Positions 1 to 11,082 of a DNA stretch of 64,000 nt are shown piece by piece. The position numbers and the translations under genes are program-made. Source of the DNA: Laburnicola sp. R22_1 (lineage: Eukaryota > Ascomycota > Dothideomycetes > Pleosporales > Didymosphaeriaceae); assembly GCA_014281115.1 (NCBI GenBank), contig JACONQ010000004.1, positions 2,604,001 through 2,668,000 on the forward strand. The letters are read 5' to 3'. Within the stretch, counting starts at the first letter, position 1, and each line of letters opens with the position of its first letter. The notes below the pieces were generated by a model, which was given only the letters and a program-made list of their open reading frames with translations, made no database searches and was not told the origin of the DNA.

Positions 1-333
1 ATATAATTAATAGTTAACTACTACAATAGTTAATAAGTAATACATAATTAATAGTTAACTACTATAATAGTTATTAAGTAATGGTTAACTATTATAACTA
101 GAAGTATATAGGAACTTAAGTGTTAACCCTTTAATACTTGAATTTAACTCCCTATTATTAATCTATTATTTAGATTACACTTAGGCCTTACTATTAATTT
201 ATTATCTTATAATCTTTAATACTAACATCCCTTTAACTAGCGTAAGCAGTTAAGACCCCTTACTCTTATTAAGACGCTCTTGCCTAAGAACGAACCCTAG
301 CCACTAGGACTAGCTATCCTATTAGTCTTAATA
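1..333 (+). repeat. 5' LTR of the chromovirus relic (possibly truncated by the window edge)
   Basis: This stretch is repeated with the same order of words near 6,425-6,765: a block of short TTAATAGTTAACTA-type repeats, then GAAGTATATAG, CTTAAGTGTTAA, CTCCCTATTATTAATC, GTAAGCAGTTAAGACCCCTT and CCTAGCCAC. The differences are almost all C/T or G/A. The copy ends near CTTAATA (327-333), whereas the right copy reads CTTAACA. That fits an LTR ending in CA which was mutated here. Confidence 0.8.
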
Positions 334-1179
334 CTTTAAACACCCTTAATATAAGTAACTTTAAGTACTTTACTCTACTAAATAACACCTATAATAAGGT
401 TAGTAAACTAGACTTATATAATAACATCTAAAGTAAACTAAAAGTATAAATTCTACAACTTAACCTCTACTTCTATATCCTTAACTAAGAAAGACCTAAG
501 AATAAAAAAATCCTAGATAAGGAGAAAGTTATCTTCGCTACTACGTATATGTAAGGCTAAGCCGCTAACTAGATTTAACTACACCTAGGACTATACCTAG
601 CTAAAGAGAATATTAAAAAAGATAATACTAATTAAGTTATTAAAAACTATACTAACTTTAAAGTCTAACTCTAATAACTCTTTAGAGTCGCTAATAAGAT
701 ATCCCTAGTAAAATAAGCTATCTAAACCCTTAAACAAACTTACTCTACTACTAAGAATACTACTAAGTTTAAGCACTATATAATATAGATTAAGTAGAAG
801 AATAATACTTTAATAGTTATATATAAATAAGGATTAAAATAATCTATATATAAGAAACTACTACACAGCAAAGTAACTATTAATACCTTAGATAATTTAT
901 ATAATAAATTTATCTAGATTAACACAGACTAGTATAAACTAAATCGCAAACTATAGTATAATTCACATATAATACTAAGCTATAGCAACGTACCTAGATA
1001 CTATTAGATAGTACCTTAGCTACGCAAATAAGACCTATACAGCTACTAGCCTATAGAAGGAATTTAGTACAGTTGTACTATTAATAGTTTAAAAAAAGTA
1101 AAGAATAAGGCAGTATATATATTAAACTATAGATAAAGTAATATACTACTAAATAACTAAAGTAAGTGCACCTTTAAAA

Positions 1180-4100
1180 GATTCTACAAGGGATATTAAT
1201 TTAGTAGGACTAAGATACGCACTTATTTTACATATGGCAAACTAGGCTATATAGCTAGAAACTATAGATCTAAGAATAAGGTTATTAAATAGTTAAATAT
1301 ACTATTTATTAAGAATGCAAATACAACTAATAAAGAATAGTAGATAGTAATCTTTATTAGTAACCTTAGCATTAATAAAGCAGACTTTAAATAAATAGAC
1401 TCCTTAGACTTATAACTATATAAGGATGCTAAAGAAGACTTGGATATAAAAAAATTAAACTAATTTAATAACTACTAACACTATATCCTTAGACTAGATG
1501 TAATAAAGACAACCTTATATTACCTAATTATACATAGAAACCTAACTTAGTTAATAATATACTAAGTGTATAGGAATTTCTAAAATCTTATTAACTAAAA
1601 GATAAAGACTTACTATATAAAGCAATTAGTTATAGCTCTTAATATACCTTAATTATCTCTTAGAAAAATAGAAAATAGACAGACTATAGATATAAGTACT
1701 AGCCTAAGAATATAATCTACCTAAATAAAAAGTCTAAATATAAACTAAAGTATAATCTAAACTACTATAACTCTACGCATAGATCCCTTAGATAGAGATA
1801 TTATAAAAAGAATTAGTGCACACCCTATTACTAGAGTAAGAAATATAATAGCACATTTCTATAAGCTAAGCAATAATATTACTAGAAATAGTTTAACTAC
1901 CCTATTACTTAGTGTAATACATATCTATAGGATAAACAGAGAACTAAATATTTCCTATAACTTAATAACACTAAAAGTTAAATATGCTTAATACTTATAA
2001 ATAGAAAATACACATAACTCTCTTAGCACACCTACCTACATACTAGATATAAGAAATACTAGATAGAAAAAAAAGCAAATAAATTTAAATATAACTTTAA
2101 CTAAGTGGGCTATAATAATTAAACTTAAACTAAAACTAGAGAACTAATATAGTAAAGCTTCCCCTAATAAATAAACTACAACGCTACTAAAGGAAAAAGA
2201 TAAAGCTAACAAAAATAAGAAATAATATTAAGTATAGAAGGCAAAAGAAAAGTGTAACTACCTTACTCTAAAGCTGTATAATAACTATAACATATCTTTT
2301 TTAGGCCTACACTCTAGAGGGAAGAAGCCTTTATTAAAATAAATGCCACAAATAGTTAGATATTTATTAAGCTACTAGTTAGGCTTAATAAAGTGTATAT
2401 AGGAGCTTTACTAAATTTAGGCGCATAGAAAGACTATATCTCCTAAGCTTTTGCAACTAGAGTAAAACTCTAGTTATAAAAAAAGTTATATATACTTTAT
2501 ATCGCGAATAGAATGTCTATGCTAAAAATACTTATAGTTAACTATAAGGTTAAAGCTAATCTTAACATAGAATAAGATAGACACACACCTATAGAAAAGA
2601 TAATTCTAGATATACTTAATAAATTAAGTTATAATATTCTACTAGGAATGCCCTAGTTTAAGAAGAATAATTCCTAGATTAACTAGAGGATAGAAAGAAT
2701 ATTTTTATTACGTAATAATAGTGTATTCTATACAAAGCCTACGCATTAGGAGTGTTTAATAGTAAATAAGAGCGCTATTAATAATATAGTCTTGTAACTA
2801 GAAGTTAATAAATATAAATTAATCTTAGTAGACGCTAGTAGAAACTACTAGGTTATAAAATATAAGATAATAGTAGATAAGAGTATAACCTATAGTATTC
2901 CTAGTAAATATAAAGAATAGAGTTATTTGTTTTAGAAAGAGAAAGAAAAAGCTAGCTTATTTAAGTATTAATTCTAGGATTATATAATTAACTGAGAAGA
3001 AGAGAAAACGCTACCCTTTAGACCACTTTATAGTAAAATAGGAAAAGGCCTCTAGTAAGAAAAGAAATTTATTAAGAAAAATCTTAATAAGGGATATATT
3101 AGACTATCTAAGTTACTAGTAGTAAGCCTATTTATATTTATACCTAAGAAGAATAGAAAATCTTAACTATGTATAGACTACTAAAAACTTAATAATATAA
3201 CAATTAAGAATTAATACCTATTACTAAATATTGTAAAGCTTTAAGACTAATTCTTAAGAGTAGGAATTTTTATAATAATATATTTACGCGATAGATACTA
3301 CCTTATATAAATAAAGGAAGGTAAAGAATAGAAGATAGCGTTTAAAACACGCTATAGACTATTTAAGTATATAGTTATGCTATTTAGACTTACTAATACA
3401 CTAGCAACTTTTTAAGCACTTATTAACTATATACTATGTAACTACTTAGATATCTTTATTATTATATATATAGATAATATCCTTATTTACTCTAAAAACA
3501 AATTAGAATATGTTAAATATATGCAAATAGTACTAAAAGTATTAGATAAAGCATGCCTATAAATTAAGCCACAAAAGTATAAGTTTTATATATAGAAACT
3601 TAAATTCCTAGAATATATTATTAGTACAATAGAAATCTGTATAGCACCTAATAAAATTAAATATATTAAGAATTAGCCGCAACTAAGAACAGCTAAAAAT
3701 ATTTAAGAATTCTTAGAATTTTATAAATTTAACTAATAGTTTATTAAAGGGTACGCTAAGGTTATAATATCTTTAATAAACCTTACTAGAAAGAATCCGC
3801 CTTTTATATAGACAAATAAATATAATATAGCGTTTTAATAATTAAAGATAGTATGTATTAAACTACTAGTTTTTATTTACTTTTAGGATAGAAAATCTCT
3901 ATAAATTAAAATAGACGTAAGCAATCTTATAATAGGCGCCTGTGCAAAATAAAAGAAAAATAGAAAATAGCACTCTATTATATACTATTGACGTAAGTTT
4001 AATAACGCTAAAATATAATATAATATTTATAATAAGGAACTTTACGCAATTATAAAAGTACTTAAGTAGTAGAGAATTTATGCGCATAGCTGTTTAGATC

Positions 4101-5660
4101 TTATAATTTTACTAACTATAAGAACCTTATGTAATTTATAATAATAAAAGAGTTAATGCTATAATAAGCTTAATAGGCAGAAATACTAAGATAGTATAAA
4201 TTTAACATTGTGTACATCCTAGGTAAGGAAAATAGAAGAGCTAATGCTCTTAGTCGATAAAGTAACCTTATAGGAGAGAAAACAAAGATATACTTTGTAA
4301 TACTTTAACAAAATTAAGATAGATTACTTAAACTAATAATAGAACTTAATTAACTTCTAGTTGTTACTAGAGAAGTACCTAAGAAACAATAAAATAAAAC
4401 TATCTAATAATATTATAATAGCCCTATATATAGATATCTAGATATTAAAAAAATAATAGAGTTTATCTAGCTGAACTATAGTTTTGAAGAAATTAAGAAA
4501 GTAGTAATAATATATATCTATAAGTGTGTAGAGTATTAACGTAATAAGTATGCTATGTATTTTAAGTATAGAGAAATATAAACTATTAAAATACTAATAG
4601 TACTGTAAGAAGACATTACTATGTATTTTATTACTAGAATACTAAAATTTAAGAATCTAGTAATAGAAATTATATATAATACTATATTAGTTATAGTCTA
4701 TTAACTAACTAAATATATTAAACTAATACTCTATATAAAGACTATAATAGTAAAGAAACTTGCATTCCTTATTCTAGATTAACTTATTAGATACTATGGA
4801 ATTCTAAAGACAATTATTAGGGATAGAGACAAGCTCTTTATCTTGAACTACTAGATAATGCTTATAGCACTTATTAGAATAAAATAAAAGCTTTTAATAG
4901 CTTATTATTCACAAATAGACAGATAGATAGAATATATAAATTAGACTATTAAAACGTACCTGTGCATCTACTGTAATAACTAGAAGAATAACTAGGTTTT
5001 ATTACTACCTATTATATAACTTGTATATAATAATAAGATTTTAGCAGCTATAGAATGCACACTATTCTATGTGAACTATAAAAGATATTTATATCTCTTT
5101 AATTAAGTATTTTTTATAACAATTAACGCGGATAAAGCTATTAGTATAGTAAAGAATATAAAGAAAATATACAAATAACTCTACGCAAATCTTAAGAAAG
5201 CTTAATAGTAATTAATTTTCTATGTAAATAAAAATAAAAAATAGCATCTTAGCTAAAGAAGGGGGATAAGGTATACCTGCTTATAAAGAACCTTTAAACC
5301 TAAAGAAAGAAATATAAGAAACTAGATTTTATTAAGGTTAGACTATTTTTTATTTTTAAATAAGTATTACTAGTTAACTATAAACTAGAGTTATTATCTA
5401 ACGCTAGGATACACCTAGTATTTTATATAGACCGCTTAGAATCTATAGACTTAAAGACGCTAGTTTAAACCACCTTCTATTATAGAGCTAAGGAAGAAAA
5501 TAAAATTTAAAGATAAATAAATTCTAGATTATATAGATAAGCTAAGAACGTATCTTATTAAGTAAAAGAGATATCTATATAGTAAAAACACCTAGGAACC
5601 TATAAACTATCTAGGCAACTATTAGTAGAAACTCTAGAACTATAACTAATAACTTACTAA
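1180..5660 (+). pseudogene. gag-pol relic: zinc knuckle, protease, RT, RNase H, integrase, chromodomain
   Basis: Reading + strand frames by eye gives these recognisable pieces. A nucleocapsid knuckle with CCHC spacing lies at 1,224-1,265, all four ligand codons now TAT. A protease site at 2,402-2,425 reads GALLNLGA in place of LLDSGA. RT blocks run from about 3,060 to 3,660, including YIDNILIYS at 3,467-3,493 (normally YIDDILIYS). RNase H spans about 3,900-4,080 (DVSN..IGAC and YNKELYAI). Integrase core words (TMYFIT, IIRDRDKLF) lie at about 4,600-4,870. A chromodomain (ILDY..., ...NT*EPINYLGN) lies at about 5,500-5,650. Frames shift between pieces and stops are frequent, many in place of glutamine or tryptophan. 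Not translatable. Confidence 0.8.
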
Positions 5661-5894
5661 GAGTTTAAAGAAGGAATAGTAGTAAAGCTATTTTGAAGAT
5701 TTAATATTAACTATAGGGTAGGAAAAAATCTAACTAGCGTATTCGCTGCTACGCAATTTAACAACTCTGCGTTTACCAATTTACCTTTTTCTACTAACTT
5801 ACTAGCTAAATATAATATTTTCTTATGTGTACGCTCTTTAGCCTATGCTAATATTCTCTTATTTCTTAATAACTAAGTAATTATAGTTACTAAT

Positions 5895-5985
5895 TCTTTT
5901 TATCCTTTTTATCCTTTTTATCCTTTTTATCCTTTTTATCCTTTTTATCCTTTTTATCCTTTTTATCCTTTTTATCCTTTTTCTA
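5895..5985 (+). repeat. 9-bp tandem repeat (TTTTTATCC)n
   Basis: About ten near-perfect copies of TTTTTATCC lie downstream of the chromodomain relic and upstream of the right LTR. It is a simple microsatellite-like array. Its uniformity contrasts with the mutated surroundings, so it probably expanded after RIP. Confidence 0.85.
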
Positions 5986-6424
5986 TATTCCTTGCAAGTC
6001 TTATTAATTAATAACTAAGATACATTTATACATAGTTTCTTAGCATAAATATACTTAGCACACTTTAATCTAGAATTTAGTATAATATAATATATAAAAT
6101 TCTCAGAAGAACACTTTAAATATAGAACTTTTATAATTATATTAGCTTAAAGAATTTTATTATAAAGATAGAGCTAATAGAAATAAAAGTTGGATAGCAT
6201 TATAGCCACTAGCTTAAAGGACCTAGAATGTAGAGCTTACGCTTATATAATAGCGACAAAATTAGGCATATAATTTAAGGACAAATCTAATAGAGAGAGG
6301 GAATAATATTAGGATCTAAGATCTAGGAAGGCGCTAAGACCTAATTTATATTATTACTAGTGCTTACTATTAAATAATAAGGGATAAGATATAGTATAAC
6401 TATATTACTAGCGCTAATATTACG

Positions 6425-6765
6425 TAATTAATAGTTAACTATTATAATAGTTAACAAGTCACACGTAATTAATAGTTAACTACTATAATAGTTAACAAGT
6501 AATACATAATTAATAGTTAACTATTATAACTAGAAGTATATAGAAACTTAAGTGTTAACTCTTTAATACTTATGTTTAACTCCCTATTATTAATCTATTA
6601 TTTAGATTATACTTAGGTCTTACTATTAATTTATTATCTTACAATCTTTAATACTAATACCCCTTTAACTAGTGTAAGCAGTTAAGACCCCTTGCCCTTA
6701 TTAAGACACTCTTACCCAAGAACTAATCCTAGCCACCAGGACTAGCTACTCTGTCGGTCTTAACA
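6425..6765 (+). repeat. 3' LTR of the chromovirus relic
   Basis: Second copy of the 1-333 sequence, in the same orientation. It ends with TCTTAACA at about 6,758-6,765. It keeps slightly more C/G than the left copy (for example CAGGACTAG, GTCGGTCTTAACA), so the two LTRs were mutated independently. Confidence 0.8.
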
Positions 6766-6779
6766 CCTAACTAGTTACT

Positions 6780-7345
6780 AAATTTCTAGATAATATTACT
6801 TTACAAAAGGCTAAAGTATAGGTTAAAACTAATACTAAAGCCTATAAATTTGTCTATAACACTATCTATGCTAATATATCTACTACCTAGAAAATATAAT
6901 TAGAGCAGGCTAATAAATACAAATAAGCTATTAATTTTAATATTAGAGACTAGGTCTTTATTACCCTAAAAAGATTTATTACTAAACGCCTATTAGTTAA
7001 GTTAGATTATTAAATAAAAGGACTATACCTAATTATAGACAAGGAAGGCCACTCTTTTATACTTAAACTCCTATAATATATAAGAGTTTACTTAGTATTC
7101 TATACTAATAGTCTTTAAAGAAATCTAAAAAATTCCTTACTAGGCTAATTATAACCTCTAGAACTACTTATTAAAATAAATAAAGTTCCTAAGTAGCTAG
7201 TTTCTTATATTCTTAATAGCAAAGTAGATCGTAGAACACTAAAGTACTAGGTAGCGTAGAAAGAGTATAACCCTAACCTAATCTACTACTCTACTAATAA
7301 CTTTATTAACTCTCCTCTACTAATTAAAGCTTACTATTAAAAGTA
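6780..7345 (+). pseudogene. 3' end of a second gypsy polyprotein with chromodomain
   Basis: Directly after the first element the + strand again reads as the integrase C-terminal part (words such as DWVFITLKRFITKR and LVKLDY, with stops replacing Trp/Gln) followed at about 7,183-7,340 by a chromodomain (ILNSKVDRRTLKY*VA*KEYNP, then NNFINSPLL). It is a separate chromovirus copy, 5'-truncated by or nested against the first element, and fully degenerate. Confidence 0.65.
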
Positions 7346-9075
7346 CTCTAAGGAAGCTAGTTTATTAAAATAGTTACTTATTTAGCTAGACGCCGCCCTT
7401 TAAGATACCTTTATAGAGCCAATTCCTAAAAATAATATTCCTACAAAGATAGGGTTAAAGTGCTATATTAGCTATACTTAGCTAGATGCCTATTACTTTT
7501 TAATACTTATATACTCTTAGACTTATACGTATAACTAAATATCTATTACTTTTTAGTACTCTTACCCCCTAATAGTCTCTTTACCTCTAGCTATTTCCTT
7601 TTATTACTAGCAATCCCTATAGCTTTAGAAGCTACTCTACCCTAATTAAAAACTATATAGTTAAGTTAATACGTTTTTTTAAAACGCTCTTCTATAGTAC
7701 TAGAGAATCTTATATAATATAATTGCGCTAGCGCATAATAAACTAACTAGAAATTTTTTAGCTAACTACAGTTTTATATAGTATTAAAGCTAAGAATGCG
7801 CTTTATTAGTAAAATACTAAATACTAAGATATAGTTTCTAATCTAGCACTAATTTACTTTTAACTACTTTTCTTAATATCTTTACTAAATAGCATCTAAA
7901 TTAAAAACTAAGACTACCGCTAGAACTATAGGGGCCTATTACTCTTATTCTAGTCCTCTTTAGCCCTAAAATAGTGCTAGTTATATTAAAAATCTACTAA
8001 AATACCCTATTTTTATATATTTTCCTTCTTATTTTTAGGTCTTAAAAGGGGAGTTATATAATAGTTTGTGCCTACCTCCTTACTAGTTATTTACTATTAC
8101 CTTTCCTTTTACACCCTAATAGCGCCTTTTACCTTATAGAAGGCGTCTTTTTTAGTTAGTGTTAGTGTGTAGTTAGTATAGGCCTATGCTCTATATCGCC
8201 TACTATATAAGTAAGGGCCCCTTAGGTCCCTTCTTTATTCTTTATCTTAGTATAGTCTTAATTTAGTTACCTCTTTTAACTATACTAGCTGTTCTAAAGA
8301 GGTTTACCCTATAAGACTGTATACCGCCCTTATAGTATCTACGTATAGAGTGTTAAGTAAGCTAGTAAAAGTAGTGTTATATAAGTAGTATTTATATTAC
8401 CTTAGGCTACTTTATATATTTTACTAGTATTTATAGCTCTAGTATTTGCCTTTAGCTTAATACCTTTTCTCTTAGAACTGCTATAAGCTTTCTCTTATAC
8501 GCACAGCCTAACTTTAAAAAATAGTATTCTTTCTATTCTTTAAAGTCTTTCTAGAATAACTCTAAGAAAGCTATCCATATCTAGTATAATATATAATACT
8601 TAGTAATAGTATATACTATATATAATTACGTTTCTAACTAAGAAGGATTGTTTGCTATATTAATCTTATCCTTTTAATATATAGATTTTATTCCCGTATA
8701 TAGTGTTTCCTCTAATATTCCTATTTCTTTAATATACTAATTATATAGTCTAGTATACTTAGGCATCTTAGTGTTATTGTATAAGATAGTAGAAACTTTA
8801 TATAAGGTAGTAGAGGCTTCTTATAATATAGTAGGGGTAGCTATTACGTAACTACTTTGTTTAATAGGTTAATTATGTAAAGGGTTACGCTTTATTAAGG
8901 TTTATTATTATCTAACTATATATTTATATATTTACTAGTAGTATACTTAGTGCTCTATCTCCTTTTAAATCTTATATAGTAGTAATATCTACTTACTAAC
9001 TTAATAAAAGAGTTAATTTACTATTCCTATAAATAAGAATAAGTTTTATATATTTTATATAATCGCTCTTTTTAT
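7346..9075. other. AT-rich relic DNA, no intact feature
   Basis: Continuous low-GC sequence with no open frame. A slightly richer portion around 8,050-8,340 (short blocks such as GGGCCCCTTAGGTCCCTT) could be an LTR of the second chromovirus, but I could not find a matching second copy in the window. Nothing else is recognisable. Confidence 0.5.
8973..9000. repeat. 28-bp direct repeat, left copy
   Basis: The 28-nt word beginning TATATAGTAGTAATATCTAC occurs here and at 16,411-16,438 in the same orientation. Some similarity continues for about 30 bp beyond. Each copy lies beside a telomere-like repeat cluster. Confidence 0.75.
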
Positions 9076-9084
9076 TATTAGGCT

Positions 9085-9232
9085 GGTAAATGGGTTCGGA
9101 GTACCTAGCTTAGGTATAGGGTTAGGTTAGGGTCGCATAGACTCTAGATATAGATTAGGTTAGATTGCACAGACCCTAGGTATAGGTTAGGTTAGGTTAT
9201 ATAGACTTCTAGGTATAGGTTAGGTTAGGGTA
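9085..9232 (+). repeat. Telomere-like 33-bp tandem repeat (about 4 copies)
   Basis: Units of 32-34 bp contain GGTATAGGTTAGGTTAGGGT-like cores joined by a GCATAGACTCTA-like linker. TTAGGG is the usual fungal telomere unit, and here TTAGG/TTAGGG words are embedded in a longer unit. They may be telomere-derived or simply part of a transposon or subtelomeric repeat. Confidence 0.65.
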
Positions 9233-9546
9233 CCTATTAGGATTGCGTAACTTATATTATATAAAATTAATAGTAATAAGATTAGTAACTTTAGTTACTC
9301 TTTAAAGGTGTATAAGAAAAAGATCTAAGTAAAAGTAAAATTAATACTATTTTGCTATTAACACGTATATTTATTATATCTTATTATTACTAATGCTATA
9401 GTAGCGCTAAGGCCCTAACTACTTTTATAGTAGCTGCCTCTAGTAAAAAGGAGTTAGTAGCTTGCTGTCTAAAACCTTAGAACCTTATATAGTTTTAATA
9501 GTCTTCTTATTAGCTAGTAGCTTATATAAATTATCCCTCTTATCTA

Positions 9547-9591
9547 CGGAGGTGCCTTTCAAAAGTTTTTGCCCACCTTGGCGAGCAGGGG
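9547..9591 (+). repeat. Left terminal inverted repeat of the Tc1/mariner element
   Basis: 45 bp identical to the reverse complement of 11,036-11,080. Preceded by the TA target dinucleotide at 9,545-9,546. The match breaks after a run of four G (five at the other end). Confidence 0.95.
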
Positions 9592-9709
9592 TATGCGCCA
9601 CATTCCAGATCGGGAAGCATCTCCGAGTTGACGTGGCCACTTCTCAACCTCAGGCCTTACCCTCTGTAACTACTACTCTCTGTCAATTGATCTATCTAGT
9701 ACTGTCGCT

Positions 9710-11017
9710 ATGGTTCATCACGATAACTCTACTCGTGCCACGGTAGTCGTTCTTAAGGCTATAGGCAAGTCAAACAATGAGATCACCGGACTCACTGGAA
9801 TCGAGAAGCGTACGATCAACTCTATATACGCGCGAGCAATCAAGCGAGGTTTCGATCCAGGCCAGCGGCCGCTAAAGCTTAAAGATAAGCATCTTGAAAA
9901 CGCCTATCAATCTGGCCGGCCATCAAAGCAATCTGAAGTCTCCAAGAAAGTAGTCAACACCATACGCACTGATCGATATGGGCGAGAGAAGTCTTGCGCT
10001 AACGTTGCTGGCGCACTTAGCCAAGAAGGATTCAATATCTTAGCTGCCACAGTCTGGCGAATCTTAAGGAAGGCAGGCTTCAAGAAGACCAAGCCAACAA
10101 GGAAGCCTGGGTTGACGAAGCAGATGAAGGAGGATCGATATAAGTGGTGCCAGGCCCATCAAGACTGGACGCTTGAAGATTGGAAGAATGTTATCTAGTC
10201 AGACGAAACGTCTGTTGTTCTCAACCATAGGCGTGGAGGATATCGAGTATGGAGGAAAGCAGATAAGGCCTTCGTACGGAGCTGTATTCGTGAGAGATGG
10301 AAAGGCTACTCTGAATTTATGTTTTGGGGCTGTTTCTCGTACGACAAGAAGGGCCCCTGTCACTGCTGGACGCCAGAAACAAAGAAAGAGAAGGAGGCTG
10401 CTGCTACTCAAATTAATAAACTGAACAAGGAGCTTGAGCCTATCAAAAAGGCTGAGTGGGAGCTTAAGAATGGCATGCGTCGCCTAGGTCTCCGTACCAA
10501 GCCTGGACGGCTGCCCCAGTGGAGATGGAACCAGAGGACTAGAAAGCTCAGCCAAGGCAGTGGCTCAGAAATTAACTAGTACCAGTACCAGACAACAATT
10601 CTGCTGCCAAAGCTTATTCCTTTTGCAAAGCAGTGTAAGGCTACGCGGCCTAGAACAGTTGTACAGGAAGACAAGGCGCCTTCTCACAACCACTACGTTC
10701 AAAGCTATATATATAGCATTCATAATGTTAAGAGGATTATCTGGTGTGGTAACTCTCCTGATTTGAATTCTATTGAGCCTTGCTGGCCATGGATAAAAAG
10801 GGCTACTACGAAGAAAGGAGCTCCTAAGAATAGAGCAGAGGCAGTACGGGCATGGGAGCAGTGCTGGAGAGAGCTGCCTCAGGAGAAAATACAGGCTTGG
10901 ATTGAGCGGATTCCATACCATATAGAACAGATCCTTAAGCTCAATGGAGGCAACGAGTATAAGGAGGGTCGGAGGCTCAGGAAGCCAGAGCTAGAGCCAG
11001 CCGGAGAACGCTCTTAA
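9710..11017 (+). pseudogene. Tc1/mariner transposase, one frame interrupted by two TAG stops
   Basis: A single reading frame of 435 codons runs from ATG 9,710 to TAA 11,017, with in-frame TAG at 10,196-10,198 and 10,577-10,579 and no frameshift. The N-terminal part (about residues 1-120) is a helix-turn-helix DNA-binding region. The catalytic triad is Asp in SDET (codon 10,202), Asp in QEDKAPSH (10,670) and Glu in SPDLNSIEPCW (10,775), giving 34 residues between the last two (DD34E). The first-to-second Asp distance of 155 residues is long and includes a Lys/Glu-rich insert. Both stops sit where homologues have Trp (before SDET, and before YQYQ), i.e. TGG to TAG, a TpG-to-TpA change of RIP type. 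Encoded protein as it stands: 162 aa, without the catalytic core. The tryptophan assignment is by family knowledge. Confidence 0.85.
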
Positions 11018-11035
11018 TTAGGAATAGCACAGAAC

Positions 11036-11080
11036 CCCCTGCTCGCCAAGGTGGGCAAAAACTTTTGAAAGGCACCTCCG
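11036..11080 (-). repeat. Right terminal inverted repeat of the Tc1/mariner element
   Basis: Exact inverted copy of 9,547-9,591, followed by TA at 11,081-11,082. Confidence 0.95.
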
Positions 11081-11082
11081 TA

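Larger units (their letters stand above)
1..6765 (+). mobile_element. RIP-degraded Ty3/gypsy chromovirus with both LTRs
   Basis: About 6.7 kb of AT-saturated DNA bounded by two similar about 335-bp copies (1-333 and about 6,425-6,765), with gag-pol relics on the + strand in the order zinc knuckle, aspartic protease, reverse transcriptase, RNase H, integrase, chromodomain. That order and the terminal chromodomain define a Ty3/gypsy chromovirus. Almost all damage is transition type: Gln codons became TAA/TAG, Cys and His codons became TAY, and Asp became Asn, as expected of repeat-induced point mutation (CpA to TpA on either strand). No frame is open and the element is dead. The left LTR may begin before the window. 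Confidence 0.85.
9547..11080 (+). mobile_element. Tc1/mariner-superfamily DNA transposon with perfect TIRs
   Basis: A 1,534-bp element. Its ends are perfect 45-bp inverted repeats (9,547-9,591 and 11,036-11,080) beginning CGGAGGTGCC, flanked on both sides by TA (9,545-9,546 and 11,081-11,082), the standard Tc1/mariner target duplication. Inside is one + strand transposase frame of the DD34E type with two stop codons. Base composition is near 50% GC against an extremely AT-rich surrounding, with abrupt edges exactly at the TIRs. It therefore inserted after the surrounding DNA had been mutated. Confidence 0.95.

Noticed and set aside
3899..4087. 62-codon minus-strand frame
   Set aside because: It is antisense to the RNase H relic of the chromovirus, which reads in the plus orientation. 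AT-rich chance frame.
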